Assembly: GCF_012290005.1 (NCBI RefSeq)
Contig: NZ_JAAXMS010000013.1
Coordinates: 1-48,953 of the forward strand
Source: Crateriforma spongiae
Lineage (GTDB): Bacteria; Planctomycetota; Planctomycetia; Pirellulales; Pirellulaceae
Direction of reading: 5' to 3'
Length of the DNA: 48,953 bases
The notes under the pieces were generated by a model that worked only from the letters and a program-made list of their open reading frames with translations, ran no database searches and was not told where the DNA came from. The position numbers were made by a program, and so were the translations under genes. Positions 19,256 through 29,038 of this stretch are shown here, one piece after another; position 1 is the first letter of the stretch; each line of letters starts with the position of its first letter.

Positions 19256-19488
19256 CTCGGCTTTCTGTTTTTGTTTGGTGTCACTTGTCCCGTGGCCACC
19301 GACATGACGGATGGCAGTGGATGATGCGATGTCTGGGCGCCGTTTTGACGGGCCGGTGGATCGCTGCCATGATGTGTCGGCATCCCGCCTGTTGGATCCC
19401 CTGCCCCGCCGCATCAATCGCGTTTCGTCGTCGCTTGTTCCTCCCAAGCTGTCGCAGACGACGCGGTCCCGCCCCGCCTTGATCAACC

Positions 19489-20787
19489 ATGCAACGACTT
19501 AACCATTTCAATCAGCGCAATCGCATACCCCTCACCGTTTGGCTGTGTTTGTTCGTTGGTTTATCCGCCGTTTCGCACGCGGATTCACCCGGTCCTGGTT
19601 CGGTTGATTGCACGACGTTGGACGGCAAGGTGATGTGTGGCTACCAGGGCTGGTTCAACTGTCCCGGCGACGGATCGGAATTGGGATGGCGACACTGGGG
19701 GCGATCCAGTCGCCGGATGTTCGGACCGGAAAGCGTGACGATCGACTTGTGGCCGGACGTGTCGGAATTTGACGATGGGGAGTTGTTCGAAACCGGATTT
19801 CGCAATGCCGATGGCAGCATCGCCAAGGTTTTCAGCAGTGCGAATCAAGCGACCGTCGACCGGCATTTCCGCTGGATGAAGGACTATGGTATCGACGGCG
19901 CGTTTGTTCAGCGGTTTGCAACGTCGCTGCGATCCGATGCCAGTCGTTCCAACCGAGACAGAATCCTGAATCACTGCCGACAGGCGGCGGAAAACCATGG
20001 CCGTGCCTTTGTCGTGATGTATGACCTGTCCGGCCTGCGCGAAGGACAACTCGGAATGATTGCTGATGATTGGGACCGTTTGGACTCGGCCTTCGCCTTG
20101 GTCCAAAGCCCCGCTTATCTGCACCACCGCGGAAAGCCTTTGGTGGCCATCTGGGGCGTGGGATTCAAAGACCGACACCGGGATGGTGGCTACACATTGC
20201 AAGGCTGTCGCGACATGGTTGCCCAAATCAAAGCGGCCGGATGCAGTGTCATGCTGGGCGTTCCCACGGGATGGCGACAGCAGACACGCGATTGCGTTGA
20301 TGATCCAATGGTCCAAGAAATCTTGCAGATGGCCGATGTCATCAGCCCTTGGACGCCCGGTCGATACCGAGACCTTGATCAGGTGCGTCGCCACGCCGAT
20401 GATTTTTGGGCCGCCGATCAGCGACGTTGCGACGAGCTGGGCCAGGATTACCTGCCGGTCATCTTCCCTGGATTCAGCTGGCACAATTTGAAGGAAGGCC
20501 AAGCGGAATTGGGCGCGATCCCGCGTCAAAAGGGCAAGTTTCTTTGGTCGCAAGTCGTGGCGGCAAAACAGGCCGGTGCAAACATGTTGTACGTCGCAAT
20601 GTTTGACGAGGTGGACGAAGGGACCGCCATTTTCAAATGCACCAACGACCCGCCTGTCGATGATCACGTGCCTTTCCTAACCTATGAAGGCTTGCCCAGT
20701 GATCACTATCTGCGTTTGGTCGGCGAAGCGGCCCGTGTGATTCGCGGTGAAAAACCGGTCACCGAAGTCCCCAATGTCCGTCCATAA
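19489..20787 (+). CDS. Exported GH71/GH99-like hydrolase
   Basis: 432-residue protein with a signal peptide (residues 1-31, basic start then TVWLCLFVGLSAV, cleavage after SHA). The mature part begins VMCGYQGWFNCPGDG and continues with LWPDVSEFDD, MKDYGIDGAFVQRF, PVIFPGFSWHN and MFDEVDEGTAIFK. These match planctomycete and bacteroidete proteins annotated as glycoside hydrolase family 71/99-like, or sometimes as xylosidase/arabinosidase. True GH99 enzymes cleave internal alpha-mannosidic bonds, but this subgroup is not well characterised, so I do not assign a substrate. Glu in FDEVDEGT is a plausible catalytic residue. It follows the aldo/keto reductase by 233 bp. Confidence 0.82.
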   Translation: MQRLNHFNQRNRIPLTVWLCLFVGLSAVSHADSPGPGSVDCTTLDGKVMCGYQGWFNCPGDGSELGWRHWGRSSRRMFGPESVTIDLWPDVSEFDDGELFETGFRNADGSIAKVFSSANQATVDRHFRWMKDYGIDGAFVQRFATSLRSDASRSNRDRILNHCRQAAENHGRAFVVMYDLSGLREGQLGMIADDWDRLDSAFALVQSPAYLHHRGKPLVAIWGVGFKDRHRDGGYTLQGCRDMVAQIKAAGCSVMLGVPTGWRQQTRDCVDDPMVQEILQMADVISPWTPGRYRDLDQVRRHADDFWAADQRRCDELGQDYLPVIFPGFSWHNLKEGQAELGAIPRQKGKFLWSQVVAAKQAGANMLYVAMFDEVDEGTAIFKCTNDPPVDDHVPFLTYEGLPSDHYLRLVGEAARVIRGEKPVTEVPNVRP

Positions 20788-20894
20788 AACGACCTGATCA
20801 CTCGGCGTCACGCGTTCAGCCCCTTTTAAGCACCTGATCTTGATCACGTTGGTTGGACTTTGTTTCACGAAGTCACTTCGGTGATCGGACCGGC

Positions 20895-20900
20895 GAAGGA
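20895..20900 (+). promoter_or_regulatory. Ribosome binding site for the nitrilase-family gene
   Basis: GAAGGA lies 6 nt before the ATG at 20907 and selects that codon over the upstream in-frame codon at 20853. Confidence 0.6.
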
Positions 20901-20906
20901 TTCTTG

Positions 20907-21695
20907 ATGAAGTTGACCGTCAGTTTGGGACAAATGGACATCGTTCCCGGTGATCTCGAAGCCAACATTGTTAAAGCGCGACAGATGGTGCGGAATGCCG
21001 CCGACGCGGGCGCCGATGTGCTGGTGCTGCCGGAACTTTGGTCGACCGGCTATGTGCTGAAACGTGCCGGCGAACTTGCCGATGCCGTGGGGCACGGTGT
21101 CTTTGCCGAAGTCCAGCAATTGGCCGAGGAGCATTCGATTCACATCGTCGGGTCATGTCTATCGAAAGACGCCTCGAATCAATATGCCAACACCAGTGTT
21201 TGGACTGCACCCGGCGGACGAACGTTGGGGCAATACAACAAGCTGCATCTGTTTCGCCTGATGCATGAAGACCAGTACCTAAAATCAGGTGACCGACCGG
21301 TTTTGATCGACAGCCCATGGGGAAAGGCGGGGATGGCGATCTGCTATGACCTGCGGTTCCCCGAGTTGTTTGCTTCCTACGCGACCAACGGTGCGATCAT
21401 GGTGTTGATCCCCGCACAGTGGCCGAAGGTGCGAGTGGAGCACTGGAAAACGCTGTTGCGTGCCCGAGCAATTGAAAACCAAATGTTTGTGATCGCATGC
21501 AATTGCGTCGGGCAAATCGGTCCCACGGTTTTCGGGGGCCACTCATGTGTCATTGATCCCTGGGGCGAGATACAGATTCAAGCCGGCGATCAAGAAGAGC
21601 TGGTGACGACGGTGATCGACACGGATCTGATCGATGATGTGCGATCACGCATTCCGGTGTTTTCCGATCGCCGCACGGACTTGTTCCAGTTCTGA
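20907..21695 (+). CDS. Nitrilase-superfamily amidase, omega-amidase-like
   Basis: 262-residue cytosolic carbon-nitrogen hydrolase. The Glu-Lys-Cys triad is complete: Glu43 in LPELWSTG, Lys112 in YNKLHLFRLM, and Cys146 in AICYDLRFPEL. The segment RARAIENQMFVIACN and the closing VFSDRRTDLF resemble omega-amidase / YafV-type enzymes, which hydrolyse alpha-ketoglutaramate and related side products of transamination. The length is normal. The start is fixed by a Shine-Dalgarno site just upstream, and there is no signal peptide. It appears metabolically unrelated to the surrounding polysaccharide genes and is convergent with the double sulfatase 115 bp away. Confidence 0.9.
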   Translation: MKLTVSLGQMDIVPGDLEANIVKARQMVRNAADAGADVLVLPELWSTGYVLKRAGELADAVGHGVFAEVQQLAEEHSIHIVGSCLSKDASNQYANTSVWTAPGGRTLGQYNKLHLFRLMHEDQYLKSGDRPVLIDSPWGKAGMAICYDLRFPELFASYATNGAIMVLIPAQWPKVRVEHWKTLLRARAIENQMFVIACNCVGQIGPTVFGGHSCVIDPWGEIQIQAGDQEELVTTVIDTDLIDDVRSRIPVFSDRRTDLFQF

Positions 21696-21809
21696 TCGAT
21701 CGTTTGATCCGAATGTCAAATACCGGTTCCTTGACCAGCCCGTTTGAATCATAGGATGACTGGGAACCGCGCGGTGGACCACGACGGTGATTTGGGCAAC
21801 GTCTGCCGA

Positions 21810-24671
21810 TCAACGCGAACGATCCGGTTCCGATGGCAGTTTCCAGTCCACTGGTGGCCACAACTCGGGCTTGGCAAGCTGCGTTTCAAGAGCCGGGCCT
21901 TTGATTGTTCCGAATGAAGACAGTGCATCGCTTAGCCGGCGAACAACATCGGCGGGGACGTCTTTGGCCGGTTCGGATTCGGTCGGGTCATCTGCGATGC
22001 GGAAATACTGATCGTCCACCCGTTTCCAATGGTCGGACACGACCGCATTGGCACCCAAGATGACCGATCGTTCCGGCGGTGTTTGGCTGCCATTTAGGTA
22101 CGGCAACAGGTTTTCGCCGTCGCATCCCGCGGGCGCTGTTGTCCCGGCGGCCGCTGCAATGGTGGGCAACAGGTCCACGTAGCTGGCCACGGACGTGAAC
22201 CGTTGACCGGCGGGCAGTTGCTGTGGCCAGCGGATCATGGCAACCACCCGCACGCCGCCTTCCCACGTGTCAAACTTGTTGCCGCGAAGCGGTGAGTTGT
22301 CGCCGCCGTGGGTCGGCGTGCCGCCGTTGTCACTGTGAAAAACGACGATCGTGTTCTCAGCGATTCCCTGTTTGTCGATCTCATCCAAGATTTGGCGAAT
22401 GTTTTGGTCCATCGACGTCACCATGGCTGCGAACGTTTGGCGAACCGTATTGCCGCGTCCGACCTTGCCATAGTTCGGTGCCTTTTCCCGCTTCGCCAGC
22501 CGACGGTCCGTGTTCGGTGCCAGATCAGCTTTTTGATCGAAACCATATTGTTCCAGCACTTTACGCTTGGCTTGAATCGGGGAATGCGGTGCGTTGAACG
22601 CGACCACCATATAGAAAGGATCGCCCGCGGCGTGGTCACGGATGTAGTTTGATGCTTCGTGGCCGATCAAGTCCGTCGAATAGCCCTGATCCGTTGATGC
22701 TTCATTGCCGCGATGCCAATCCAGTTGTCCGTGCCGCTTGTGGCTAAAGTAGTCGATCGCGCCGTTGTAGTGACCATAAAAATGATTGAATCCATGCTTC
22801 AGCGGATGAAACAGATCGGACGCCAATCCCAGATGCCACTTGCCGAACATCGCCCGGTGTGGATAACCGGCATTTGACAAGACTTCCGCCGTGGTGACTT
22901 CTTGGGGAGGTAAACCGTGCCGCGATTTTGGGTTGCAAACGCCATCCCAGATTCCAAAACGAAACGGGTAGCGGCCGGTCATGACACCGGCCCGCGTGGG
23001 CGAACAAATGGGCGTGACATAAAAACGGTCCAAGACCACGGATTGTTCGGCCAACTGATCGATCGCAGGTGTTTTGATTTCGCTGCCGTGAAATCCCACA
23101 TCGTTCCAGCCAAGATCATCGGCGATGATGTGAACGATGTTCGGGGATGACGAGGATCGATCTTGCGACGTCGACTGATGCGGTACGGAGCGAGAATTCT
23201 GCGGTTTTTCAACCGCAGCACGCGTTGATTCGGCCATCGGCTGTTGAACATAGTGGGCATTCATTTTCTGCCACCAACCCAACAGTTGTCGCTTCATCGC
23301 GCGGACGATCGCCGGTTGTTCATCAGCCAGGTTGTTCGTCTCACCAGGGTCTGCCGTCAAGTCAAACAATTGCACACGGGAACTGTCGGGATTGCACAGT
23401 AACTTCCACTGACCATCTCGCATGGCAAGTGGTGGGCTTTGGTGTTCCGCCTTGCCGGGTTGGATGCTGCCGTGAATGCCGTATTCCCAGAAGACGGGTT
23501 GGTCTCGCTGAACATCCTGGCCGAGAAGTGCACCGGAGAGATCGACGCCATCGGTTTGCGTGATCTGATCGGTTGCACCACAAATCGAGGCGACGGTCGG
23601 CAAGACATCGATCGCGGCCATGATCGTTGAATCGTTCAAACGGTCGGCCGGAATTCTGCCCGGCAATCGTGCGATGAAGGGCATCCGGATGCCGCCTTCG
23701 TACAGGCTCCATTTACGACCAAAAAACGGTCCGGTGAATCCAGGCGGTTGGTGGCCGGCCTTGTAATATCGCGGCCAATCAGTCGGGCCGTTATCGCTGG
23801 TCAGCAGGACCAGCGTATTCTGTGACAGCTTGAGCGTATCCAACGTGTCCAGAAGACGACCGATCTGGTGATCCATTTCGTCCAGGACGGCAAAGAACGC
23901 CTCGTCGGGCGGATTGTCCGAAGTTCCTTGCCACTTTTTCGCCTGTCGTTCCGATGGCATATGTGTGTCGTGAACATCATTCGGAAAGACGCGCAGATAG
24001 AACGGACGCTGTTGATTGGCTTTCAAAAAATCGATCGCATGATCCACATAAGTCTCGGTTGTCCGATGCTTGGGCAAATCCAAGATTTTGCCACGACCGT
24101 GTGTCCAACTGAGTTTCTGGTTGCCCGTCTTCTGCCAAAGGATGCGGTCGCCCAAGCCTTCGAAGGAAACCAGTGATTCGTCAAAGCCATACGCCTGAGG
24201 CAGTGGCGCGTCGCCGACGTCACGTCCTCCGCCCATATGCCATTTGCCGAAATGCGCGGTGCGATATCCCGCTTCTCGCAACAGCTTGGCCAGCGTCGGA
24301 GCATCCGGATCCAGCCAGTCGGGCATCTTACGCTTGCGATTGGATTGTCGAGTCGCAAGAAACGAATGAATGCGATACCGCTGTTGATAGCGTCCCGTCG
24401 TCAACGCGACTCTGGACGCGGAACAGATGGGCGAATTGACATAGAAATTGGTCAGCCGGATTCCTTCGGCGGCCAACCGGTCGATGTTGGGCGTTTTCAT
24501 TGCCGGGTTGCCAAAACAACTCGGGTCCGCGAACCCCATGTCGTCGATGAAAATGACCACGACGTTCGGCGGTCGATCTTCGGCGGCGTTCGCGGAGTGG
24601 CCAGCGAACTGCATGATGCCAATCAGCATCATCGCTAGGGCCGAGATGACGGTGGGACGAAGTTTCTTCAT
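21810..24671 (-). CDS. Tandem double sulfatase: two complete sulfatase domains in one chain
   Basis: 953-residue exported protein from the ATG at 24671, with signal peptide MKKLRPTVISALAMML and cleavage near ANA. Domain 1 (about 34-500) has NVVVIFIDDMGFAD, a CSASR formylglycine site at Cys83 (Ala replacing the common Pro, an accepted variant), GKWHMGGG and TSDNGPTDW. A Ser/Gln-rich linker follows (about 505-535). Domain 2 (about 537-930) restarts with NIVHIIADDLGWNDVGFHG, has CSPTR at Cys556, GKWHLGL and HSDNGGTP. Both halves keep every expected motif, so both may be active. The halves differ, so this is not a recent internal duplication. Bifunctional cleavage of two sulfate positions is an inference. 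A single sulfatase is usually 450-550 residues. It is convergent with the nitrilase gene and divergent from the SDR gene. Confidence 0.92.
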   Translation of the reverse strand: MKKLRPTVISALAMMLIGIMQFAGHSANAAEDRPPNVVVIFIDDMGFADPSCFGNPAMKTPNIDRLAAEGIRLTNFYVNSPICSASRVALTTGRYQQRYRIHSFLATRQSNRKRKMPDWLDPDAPTLAKLLREAGYRTAHFGKWHMGGGRDVGDAPLPQAYGFDESLVSFEGLGDRILWQKTGNQKLSWTHGRGKILDLPKHRTTETYVDHAIDFLKANQQRPFYLRVFPNDVHDTHMPSERQAKKWQGTSDNPPDEAFFAVLDEMDHQIGRLLDTLDTLKLSQNTLVLLTSDNGPTDWPRYYKAGHQPPGFTGPFFGRKWSLYEGGIRMPFIARLPGRIPADRLNDSTIMAAIDVLPTVASICGATDQITQTDGVDLSGALLGQDVQRDQPVFWEYGIHGSIQPGKAEHQSPPLAMRDGQWKLLCNPDSSRVQLFDLTADPGETNNLADEQPAIVRAMKRQLLGWWQKMNAHYVQQPMAESTRAAVEKPQNSRSVPHQSTSQDRSSSSPNIVHIIADDLGWNDVGFHGSEIKTPAIDQLAEQSVVLDRFYVTPICSPTRAGVMTGRYPFRFGIWDGVCNPKSRHGLPPQEVTTAEVLSNAGYPHRAMFGKWHLGLASDLFHPLKHGFNHFYGHYNGAIDYFSHKRHGQLDWHRGNEASTDQGYSTDLIGHEASNYIRDHAAGDPFYMVVAFNAPHSPIQAKRKVLEQYGFDQKADLAPNTDRRLAKREKAPNYGKVGRGNTVRQTFAAMVTSMDQNIRQILDEIDKQGIAENTIVVFHSDNGGTPTHGGDNSPLRGNKFDTWEGGVRVVAMIRWPQQLPAGQRFTSVASYVDLLPTIAAAAGTTAPAGCDGENLLPYLNGSQTPPERSVILGANAVVSDHWKRVDDQYFRIADDPTESEPAKDVPADVVRRLSDALSSFGTIKGPALETQLAKPELWPPVDWKLPSEPDRSR

Positions 24672-25094
24672 GGCGGGCAGCAAAGGAGGGGCGTCTGTGG
24701 GGCGGCACCTGATCGTGGGCGGGAGCCGACCGAATCCGGTTGGCCAAATCTGGTGACCGATGGAACCTTCGGCGGCGGTCAGTCGGCGAGAAGCACCCAA
24801 AAACACAGTGTCGGGCTGACTATTGGTACGACGTTCGCTTCGGCAATCTCGACGCGGCAGGTACCCGTTTCGATCGGAAACCAGTTTATCCGACCGGTTG
24901 TTCCGTTTTCACGCTGTCCGTCGCCTGACTTTGAGACCATGGAAGTGCGCACATTTGGGCACTGTGTCACAGCGTCGGCGAAGCGATTGATTTCTAGGAC
25001 GATCCACCGATGGTCCCAGCCGTCCGGCCAAGTCAAACGTTCCCGATAGCGGCAAAGGCCGCGGACCATTGACATCGCCCCACTTGAGTTAACG
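24672..25094. other. 423-bp divergent intergenic region
   Basis: This lies between the start of the double sulfatase (minus) and the start of the SDR gene (plus), so promoters for both must be here. I could not identify convincing -35/-10 pairs or operators. A minus-strand open frame across it (24779-25207) overlaps the SDR start and resembles no family I know, so I do not call it a gene. Confidence 0.4.
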
Positions 25095-25913
25095 ATGCGA
25101 AAAACAATTTTGATCACTGGTGCGACCGACGGCATCGGTTTGAATACCGCGAAACGACTTGCACAGTTGGGGCATCGCGTCCTGCTGCATGGCAGGTCCG
25201 AATCCAAGCTTCGTCAGGCCAGGGCCGATATTCAAGAAATATCAAATGATGAATCGGTGCAGGGCTACCTTGCCGATCTTTCACACCTGTCCCAGGCGGA
25301 ACGACTGGCCGGTGATGTCGTTGCAGATCATCCCAACATCGACGTGTTGATCAACAACGCTGGCGTCTTCGCCGTCAATGAATCTCGAACCGACGATGGA
25401 TTGGATGTGCGTTTCGCGGTGAACACAATCTCACCCTACATTCTTGCGAAACGTTTGATCCCAGCGTTGGGCAGCGACGGACGCATCGTCAACGTTTCGT
25501 CTGCTGCGCAGGCCCCGGTCAACCTGAGTGCTTTGTCCGGTACCGGAAAATTGTCCGACGGCGACGCGTACGCCCAAAGTAAGCTGGCACTGATCATGTG
25601 GACCAATCAGATGGCCGCATCATTGGGAACCGACGGGCCCATGATGGTTTCGGTCAATCCTGGTTCGCTATTGGCCAGCAAGATGGTCAAGCGTGCGTTT
25701 GGAATCGACGGCAAGGATCTTTCGATCGGTTCGGATATCTTGGTCCGTGCGGCAACCTCCCAGGAGTTCGACAAAGCCTCCGGACGCTACTACGACAACG
25801 ATTCCCTGCGTTTTGGCCAACCGCACCACGACGCATTGAATGATGAAAAATCGGCGGCGGTCGTCCAAACGATGGACGTGATCCTGGATGAAATCTTGGC
25901 AGCATCACGCTGA
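25095..25913 (+). CDS. Short-chain dehydrogenase/reductase (SDR)
   Basis: 272-residue classical-type SDR. The NAD(P)-binding TGATDGIG is at residues 8-15, NNAG at 87-90, VNVSSAAQ with the catalytic serine near 135-136, and the YAQSK pair Tyr159/Lys163. It ends with a retinol-dehydrogenase/WW-oxidoreductase-like tail (SGRYYDNDSLRFGQPHHDAL). There is no signal peptide, so it is cytosolic. The arginine-rich HGRSESKL after strand 2 suggests NADPH preference, which is inference. Substrate unknown. It stands alone between two polysaccharide genes, with 167 bp to the next gene. Confidence 0.9.
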   Translation: MRKTILITGATDGIGLNTAKRLAQLGHRVLLHGRSESKLRQARADIQEISNDESVQGYLADLSHLSQAERLAGDVVADHPNIDVLINNAGVFAVNESRTDDGLDVRFAVNTISPYILAKRLIPALGSDGRIVNVSSAAQAPVNLSALSGTGKLSDGDAYAQSKLALIMWTNQMAASLGTDGPMMVSVNPGSLLASKMVKRAFGIDGKDLSIGSDILVRAATSQEFDKASGRYYDNDSLRFGQPHHDALNDEKSAAVVQTMDVILDEILAASR

Positions 25914-26080
25914 TTCGCGACGCGGCCCAGGCGAAGGTTGACAGATTGACCTAGCGACGCAGATCAGGCCGCTATCAGTACAGGTATCTTCACGACCGTC
26001 GCTATCATGGATCCCGCGTGCCGTGCGAGCCTTGAATTGCCGGCACTGGGTTCTCATTTTCGCTGTTCCGGTCAATCGTG

Positions 26081-28240
26081 ATGTTTCGTTCGAATTGGTG
26101 GTGCGTTTTCGCGTGTCTTCTGTTCGCCGGTATGCTTTCTGATGCCTGGGGTGATCGCGTTTCCATCCAGTACGACGCGAACGATCCGATGCAGGTCTTC
26201 GGCGTCGGTGATTTGACGGCGGCGCTGACATCCACCGACAACGAAATCGTCTCCGAACAAGCCGATTTCCACATCGCGTTCTCACAGTATCAACCTGGGA
26301 TGGGCCCGCAATCGTTCCGGATTCAAAAGGAAGGAACGCGTGGAATCCGCATCTTTCACGGCGATTCGGTGGGGGCAATGTACGGCGCATTGGAATTGGC
26401 CGAGGACATTGCGTTGGGCAACGGCTTGCAAGGTATCCGAGAAAAGGCACGCAAGCCGTATGTGCCCCATCGTGGATTGAAGTTCAATATCCCGCTGGAC
26501 GCCCGAGCCCCCAGCTACGATGACACAGGAACGTCGGCCCACCAGAACATCCCGGTCATGTGGGAATGGGAATTCTGGAAATCGTTCATCGATCAAATGA
26601 TCCGCAATCGCTACGACACGCTGACCCTGTGGGTCACGCATCCGTATCCCGGAATGGTTCGATTGCCGGAGTACCCGGATGCAAACTACGACGACGTACG
26701 TGTACTGGCCAAGCCGGTCGATGAACATGGCGATCGCCATTGGGATCGCTTGGATGTTTTCGATCCCGCCAACACCAAAGTGGTCAAGAAAATCACGTTG
26801 GACGAAAAAATCGCGTTCTGGACACGCGTCTTTGACTATGCCCAGGCACACGGGATCACCATCCATTTGTACCACTGGAACATCTATACCTTCGGTGCGG
26901 AAGGTAAATACGGTATCACCGACAGTGGCAAAAACGAAGCAACCGTCCGGTACATGCGATACTGCGTCCGCCGGATGTTGGAAACGTATCCGCAGATTGA
27001 CGGGATCGGTGTTGCTGCCGGCGAACACTTTGATCTTCCCCAAGGCGGGGCTCGTGAAGAATGGCTGTGGAAGACGTACGCACTGGGCATCAAAGACTAC
27101 TGCCGCGACCACCCCGATCGCCGGATCACGTTCATCTTCCGCAGCTTGATGTCAAACGCCGACAACATCATGGATGTGTTCGCAGACTATGACGTCGGTG
27201 CCTTCCATACCGACCACAAATACGCTCGCGCACGCGTTCATTCCACGACCACGTCCCCGTATCTGGACATCGAGTATCGCGACGGTCTGGAAAAGTTCGA
27301 AATTCCGTGTTGGCTGAACGTCCGCAACGATGATTTGTTCATCTTTCGTTGGGGTGATCCCGACTACGTTCGCGAATTCTGGGCCAACATTCCTCGTGAC
27401 GTGCTGCGATCCGAAGCGGGCTATTTCATGGGCCCCGACGGCTTTGTGCAGGGCAAGGAATTCGTCATTAAGAATGATGAACTGGCCGGCCAAATGGAGG
27501 TCGATAAGCACTGGTATCGGTTCATGATGTTCGGCCGTCTGAGCTATGACCTGACACTCACGCGAGACTACTTTGAAAAGCGATTGGCCAAACATTTTCC
27601 TGAAACCGATCCGGAATGCCTGTACGAAACTTGGCAATCCGCTTCGCAGATCATCCCTTTGGTCAATCGGTTCTTCTTCCGTGTGAATGATCTCCAGTTT
27701 TCGCCAGAAGGTTGCATTGCAAAAGAGGGATTTCTGACGGTTGATCGATCCTTCTTCGCCCATCCGCCGCTTCAGGGATCAGGGATTCTGTCGGTTCAGC
27801 AATACGCTCAGAAGATCATGCAGAACGAATCGTTCGATGGGATCACGCCGATGGATGTCGCCGACACTCTGGACGCCAATTCGGCGCAAACGCTGGCCGG
27901 TCTGAAGACGCTTCGAAGCACTGCGAAGCAATCCAGTCCGGAGCTGCTGTCGACGCTGACAGATCTGGAAGCGATGGCATGGTTGGGCAAATACTACGCC
28001 GCCAAGATTCGTGGTGCCGCGGAATTGGCGGTCTATCGTGCCGATCGAACACGAACCGACCACCACGATCGTGCGGTACAGCAATTCGAAACCGCGGTTC
28101 ACCAATGGACGCGGTATGCCGACGTCGCCACCAGTCAGTATCGACCGCAACTTTTCTCAAGAACGCATTACATGGATTGGTCCAGGATCTTGGATGACGT
28201 GCGGCAAGAGTTGGAATCCGTTCGGGCCGAGGCAAAGTGA
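26081..28240 (+). CDS. Exported glycosidase-like protein with hexosaminidase/glucuronidase-type N-domain
   Basis: 719-residue exported protein with a signal peptide (MFRSNWWCVFACLLFAGML, cleavage near AWG) from the ATG at 26081. A GTG three bases earlier is the other option. Residues about 25-125 look like the alpha/beta N-terminal domain found before GH20 and GH67 barrels (GDSVGAMYGALELAEDI). A (beta/alpha)8-like region follows with RGLKFNIPLDARAPSYDD, YDTLTLWVTHPYP and ITIHLYHWNIYTFG. Glu315 in GVAAGEHFD is a candidate catalytic residue. The last 200 residues are helical and Gln/Ala-rich. I do not recognise a named GH family. It could be an alpha-glucuronidase-like enzyme acting with the GH10 module, or a hexosaminidase relative. 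Confidence 0.75.
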   Translation: MFRSNWWCVFACLLFAGMLSDAWGDRVSIQYDANDPMQVFGVGDLTAALTSTDNEIVSEQADFHIAFSQYQPGMGPQSFRIQKEGTRGIRIFHGDSVGAMYGALELAEDIALGNGLQGIREKARKPYVPHRGLKFNIPLDARAPSYDDTGTSAHQNIPVMWEWEFWKSFIDQMIRNRYDTLTLWVTHPYPGMVRLPEYPDANYDDVRVLAKPVDEHGDRHWDRLDVFDPANTKVVKKITLDEKIAFWTRVFDYAQAHGITIHLYHWNIYTFGAEGKYGITDSGKNEATVRYMRYCVRRMLETYPQIDGIGVAAGEHFDLPQGGAREEWLWKTYALGIKDYCRDHPDRRITFIFRSLMSNADNIMDVFADYDVGAFHTDHKYARARVHSTTTSPYLDIEYRDGLEKFEIPCWLNVRNDDLFIFRWGDPDYVREFWANIPRDVLRSEAGYFMGPDGFVQGKEFVIKNDELAGQMEVDKHWYRFMMFGRLSYDLTLTRDYFEKRLAKHFPETDPECLYETWQSASQIIPLVNRFFFRVNDLQFSPEGCIAKEGFLTVDRSFFAHPPLQGSGILSVQQYAQKIMQNESFDGITPMDVADTLDANSAQTLAGLKTLRSTAKQSSPELLSTLTDLEAMAWLGKYYAAKIRGAAELAVYRADRTRTDHHDRAVQQFETAVHQWTRYADVATSQYRPQLFSRTHYMDWSRILDDVRQELESVRAEAK

Positions 28241-29038
28241 CAAGCATCGGTTGGATCCGAATGCACTGTCTTCGCTAACGACTGCGCTGAAGATTGCGCT
28301 GGTCTCTCTTCGAAGGTCGGCATCACAAACGATGGCTCAGAAAACGCATCGCTTCTTGCGGCGGCATTGCGTTTTGAGCGTGCGTTGATCACGGTGATCG
28401 GCCCTGTTGGTCAGCCCAAAAAATGATCGATACAACCGGCCCGCCACTGAGGTTCAGTGCGACAATTCGCTCCGATATCAGCGGCTTTGTGTTGGAATCT
28501 GTCACAGGTTTAAAGTGCACACGGCGACGGGGATGAATTCATCAGTCGCTTACGGGGGAACGAATCGTCATCCACATCCGAGTGACGCGAATGAAGTTCT
28601 CACCATCTCTTTCCGCGACCGCGGCGATCGACGACATGCTGTTAAATTTCAGCGTCGCGATTGACCAAACGTACGCTTGGTTCTGCCCTGGCTTTGGGAC
28701 GACCCTCGGTCCCGATACCTCGCGAATCAAAGGCTCGTCATCATCACAGTCTGTCAAAAACAGCTGTGAACCCGACTTCGCCAACACCGTCGTCCGGCAA
28801 TCAAATCTTGGTGCATGGCGGGCGATCCCAACCAGACGTATGAGACCGGGGGCGAGACCAAGTCCGCACGGAAATCAATGGTGAAGTTGACGACCGTTTC
28901 CTGAACAGATCGGTGTGTCTGCTTCATGCCCAACGGTGATCAAAGCGTCCCAAGATGATGACGACTTTGTCATTCCGATGTTTCAACACTGTAGATCAGT
29001 CTATATCCGATGCTATTTGAAGTGATGTCCTTGTTGCC
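28241..29038. other. 798-bp region without a convincing gene
   Basis: This separates the carbohydrate genes from the signalling island. A bulged inverted repeat lies at 28335-28379 (GCTCAGAAAACGC against GCGTTTTGAGC) and may be a terminator for the upstream gene. On the minus strand, 28542 to about 28930 holds protein-like frames that would need a frameshift to join (for example LIREVSGPRVVPKPGQNQ), a possible decayed gene of unknown family. The promoter of the signalling island probably lies near 28950-29038, but I see no clear box. Confidence 0.35.
28335..28379 (+). terminator. Bulged hairpin downstream of the glycosidase-like gene
   Basis: GCTCAGAAAACGC (28335-28347) pairs with GCGTTTTGAGC (28369-28379) over 11 bp if two bases bulge out. 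The loop is 21 nt. It lies 94 nt after the stop at 28240, with no T-run. Confidence 0.3.

Noticed and set aside
24779-25207. 142-codon minus-strand frame in the divergent gap before the SDR gene
   Set aside because: It overlaps the SDR start by over 100 bp and matches no family known to me.
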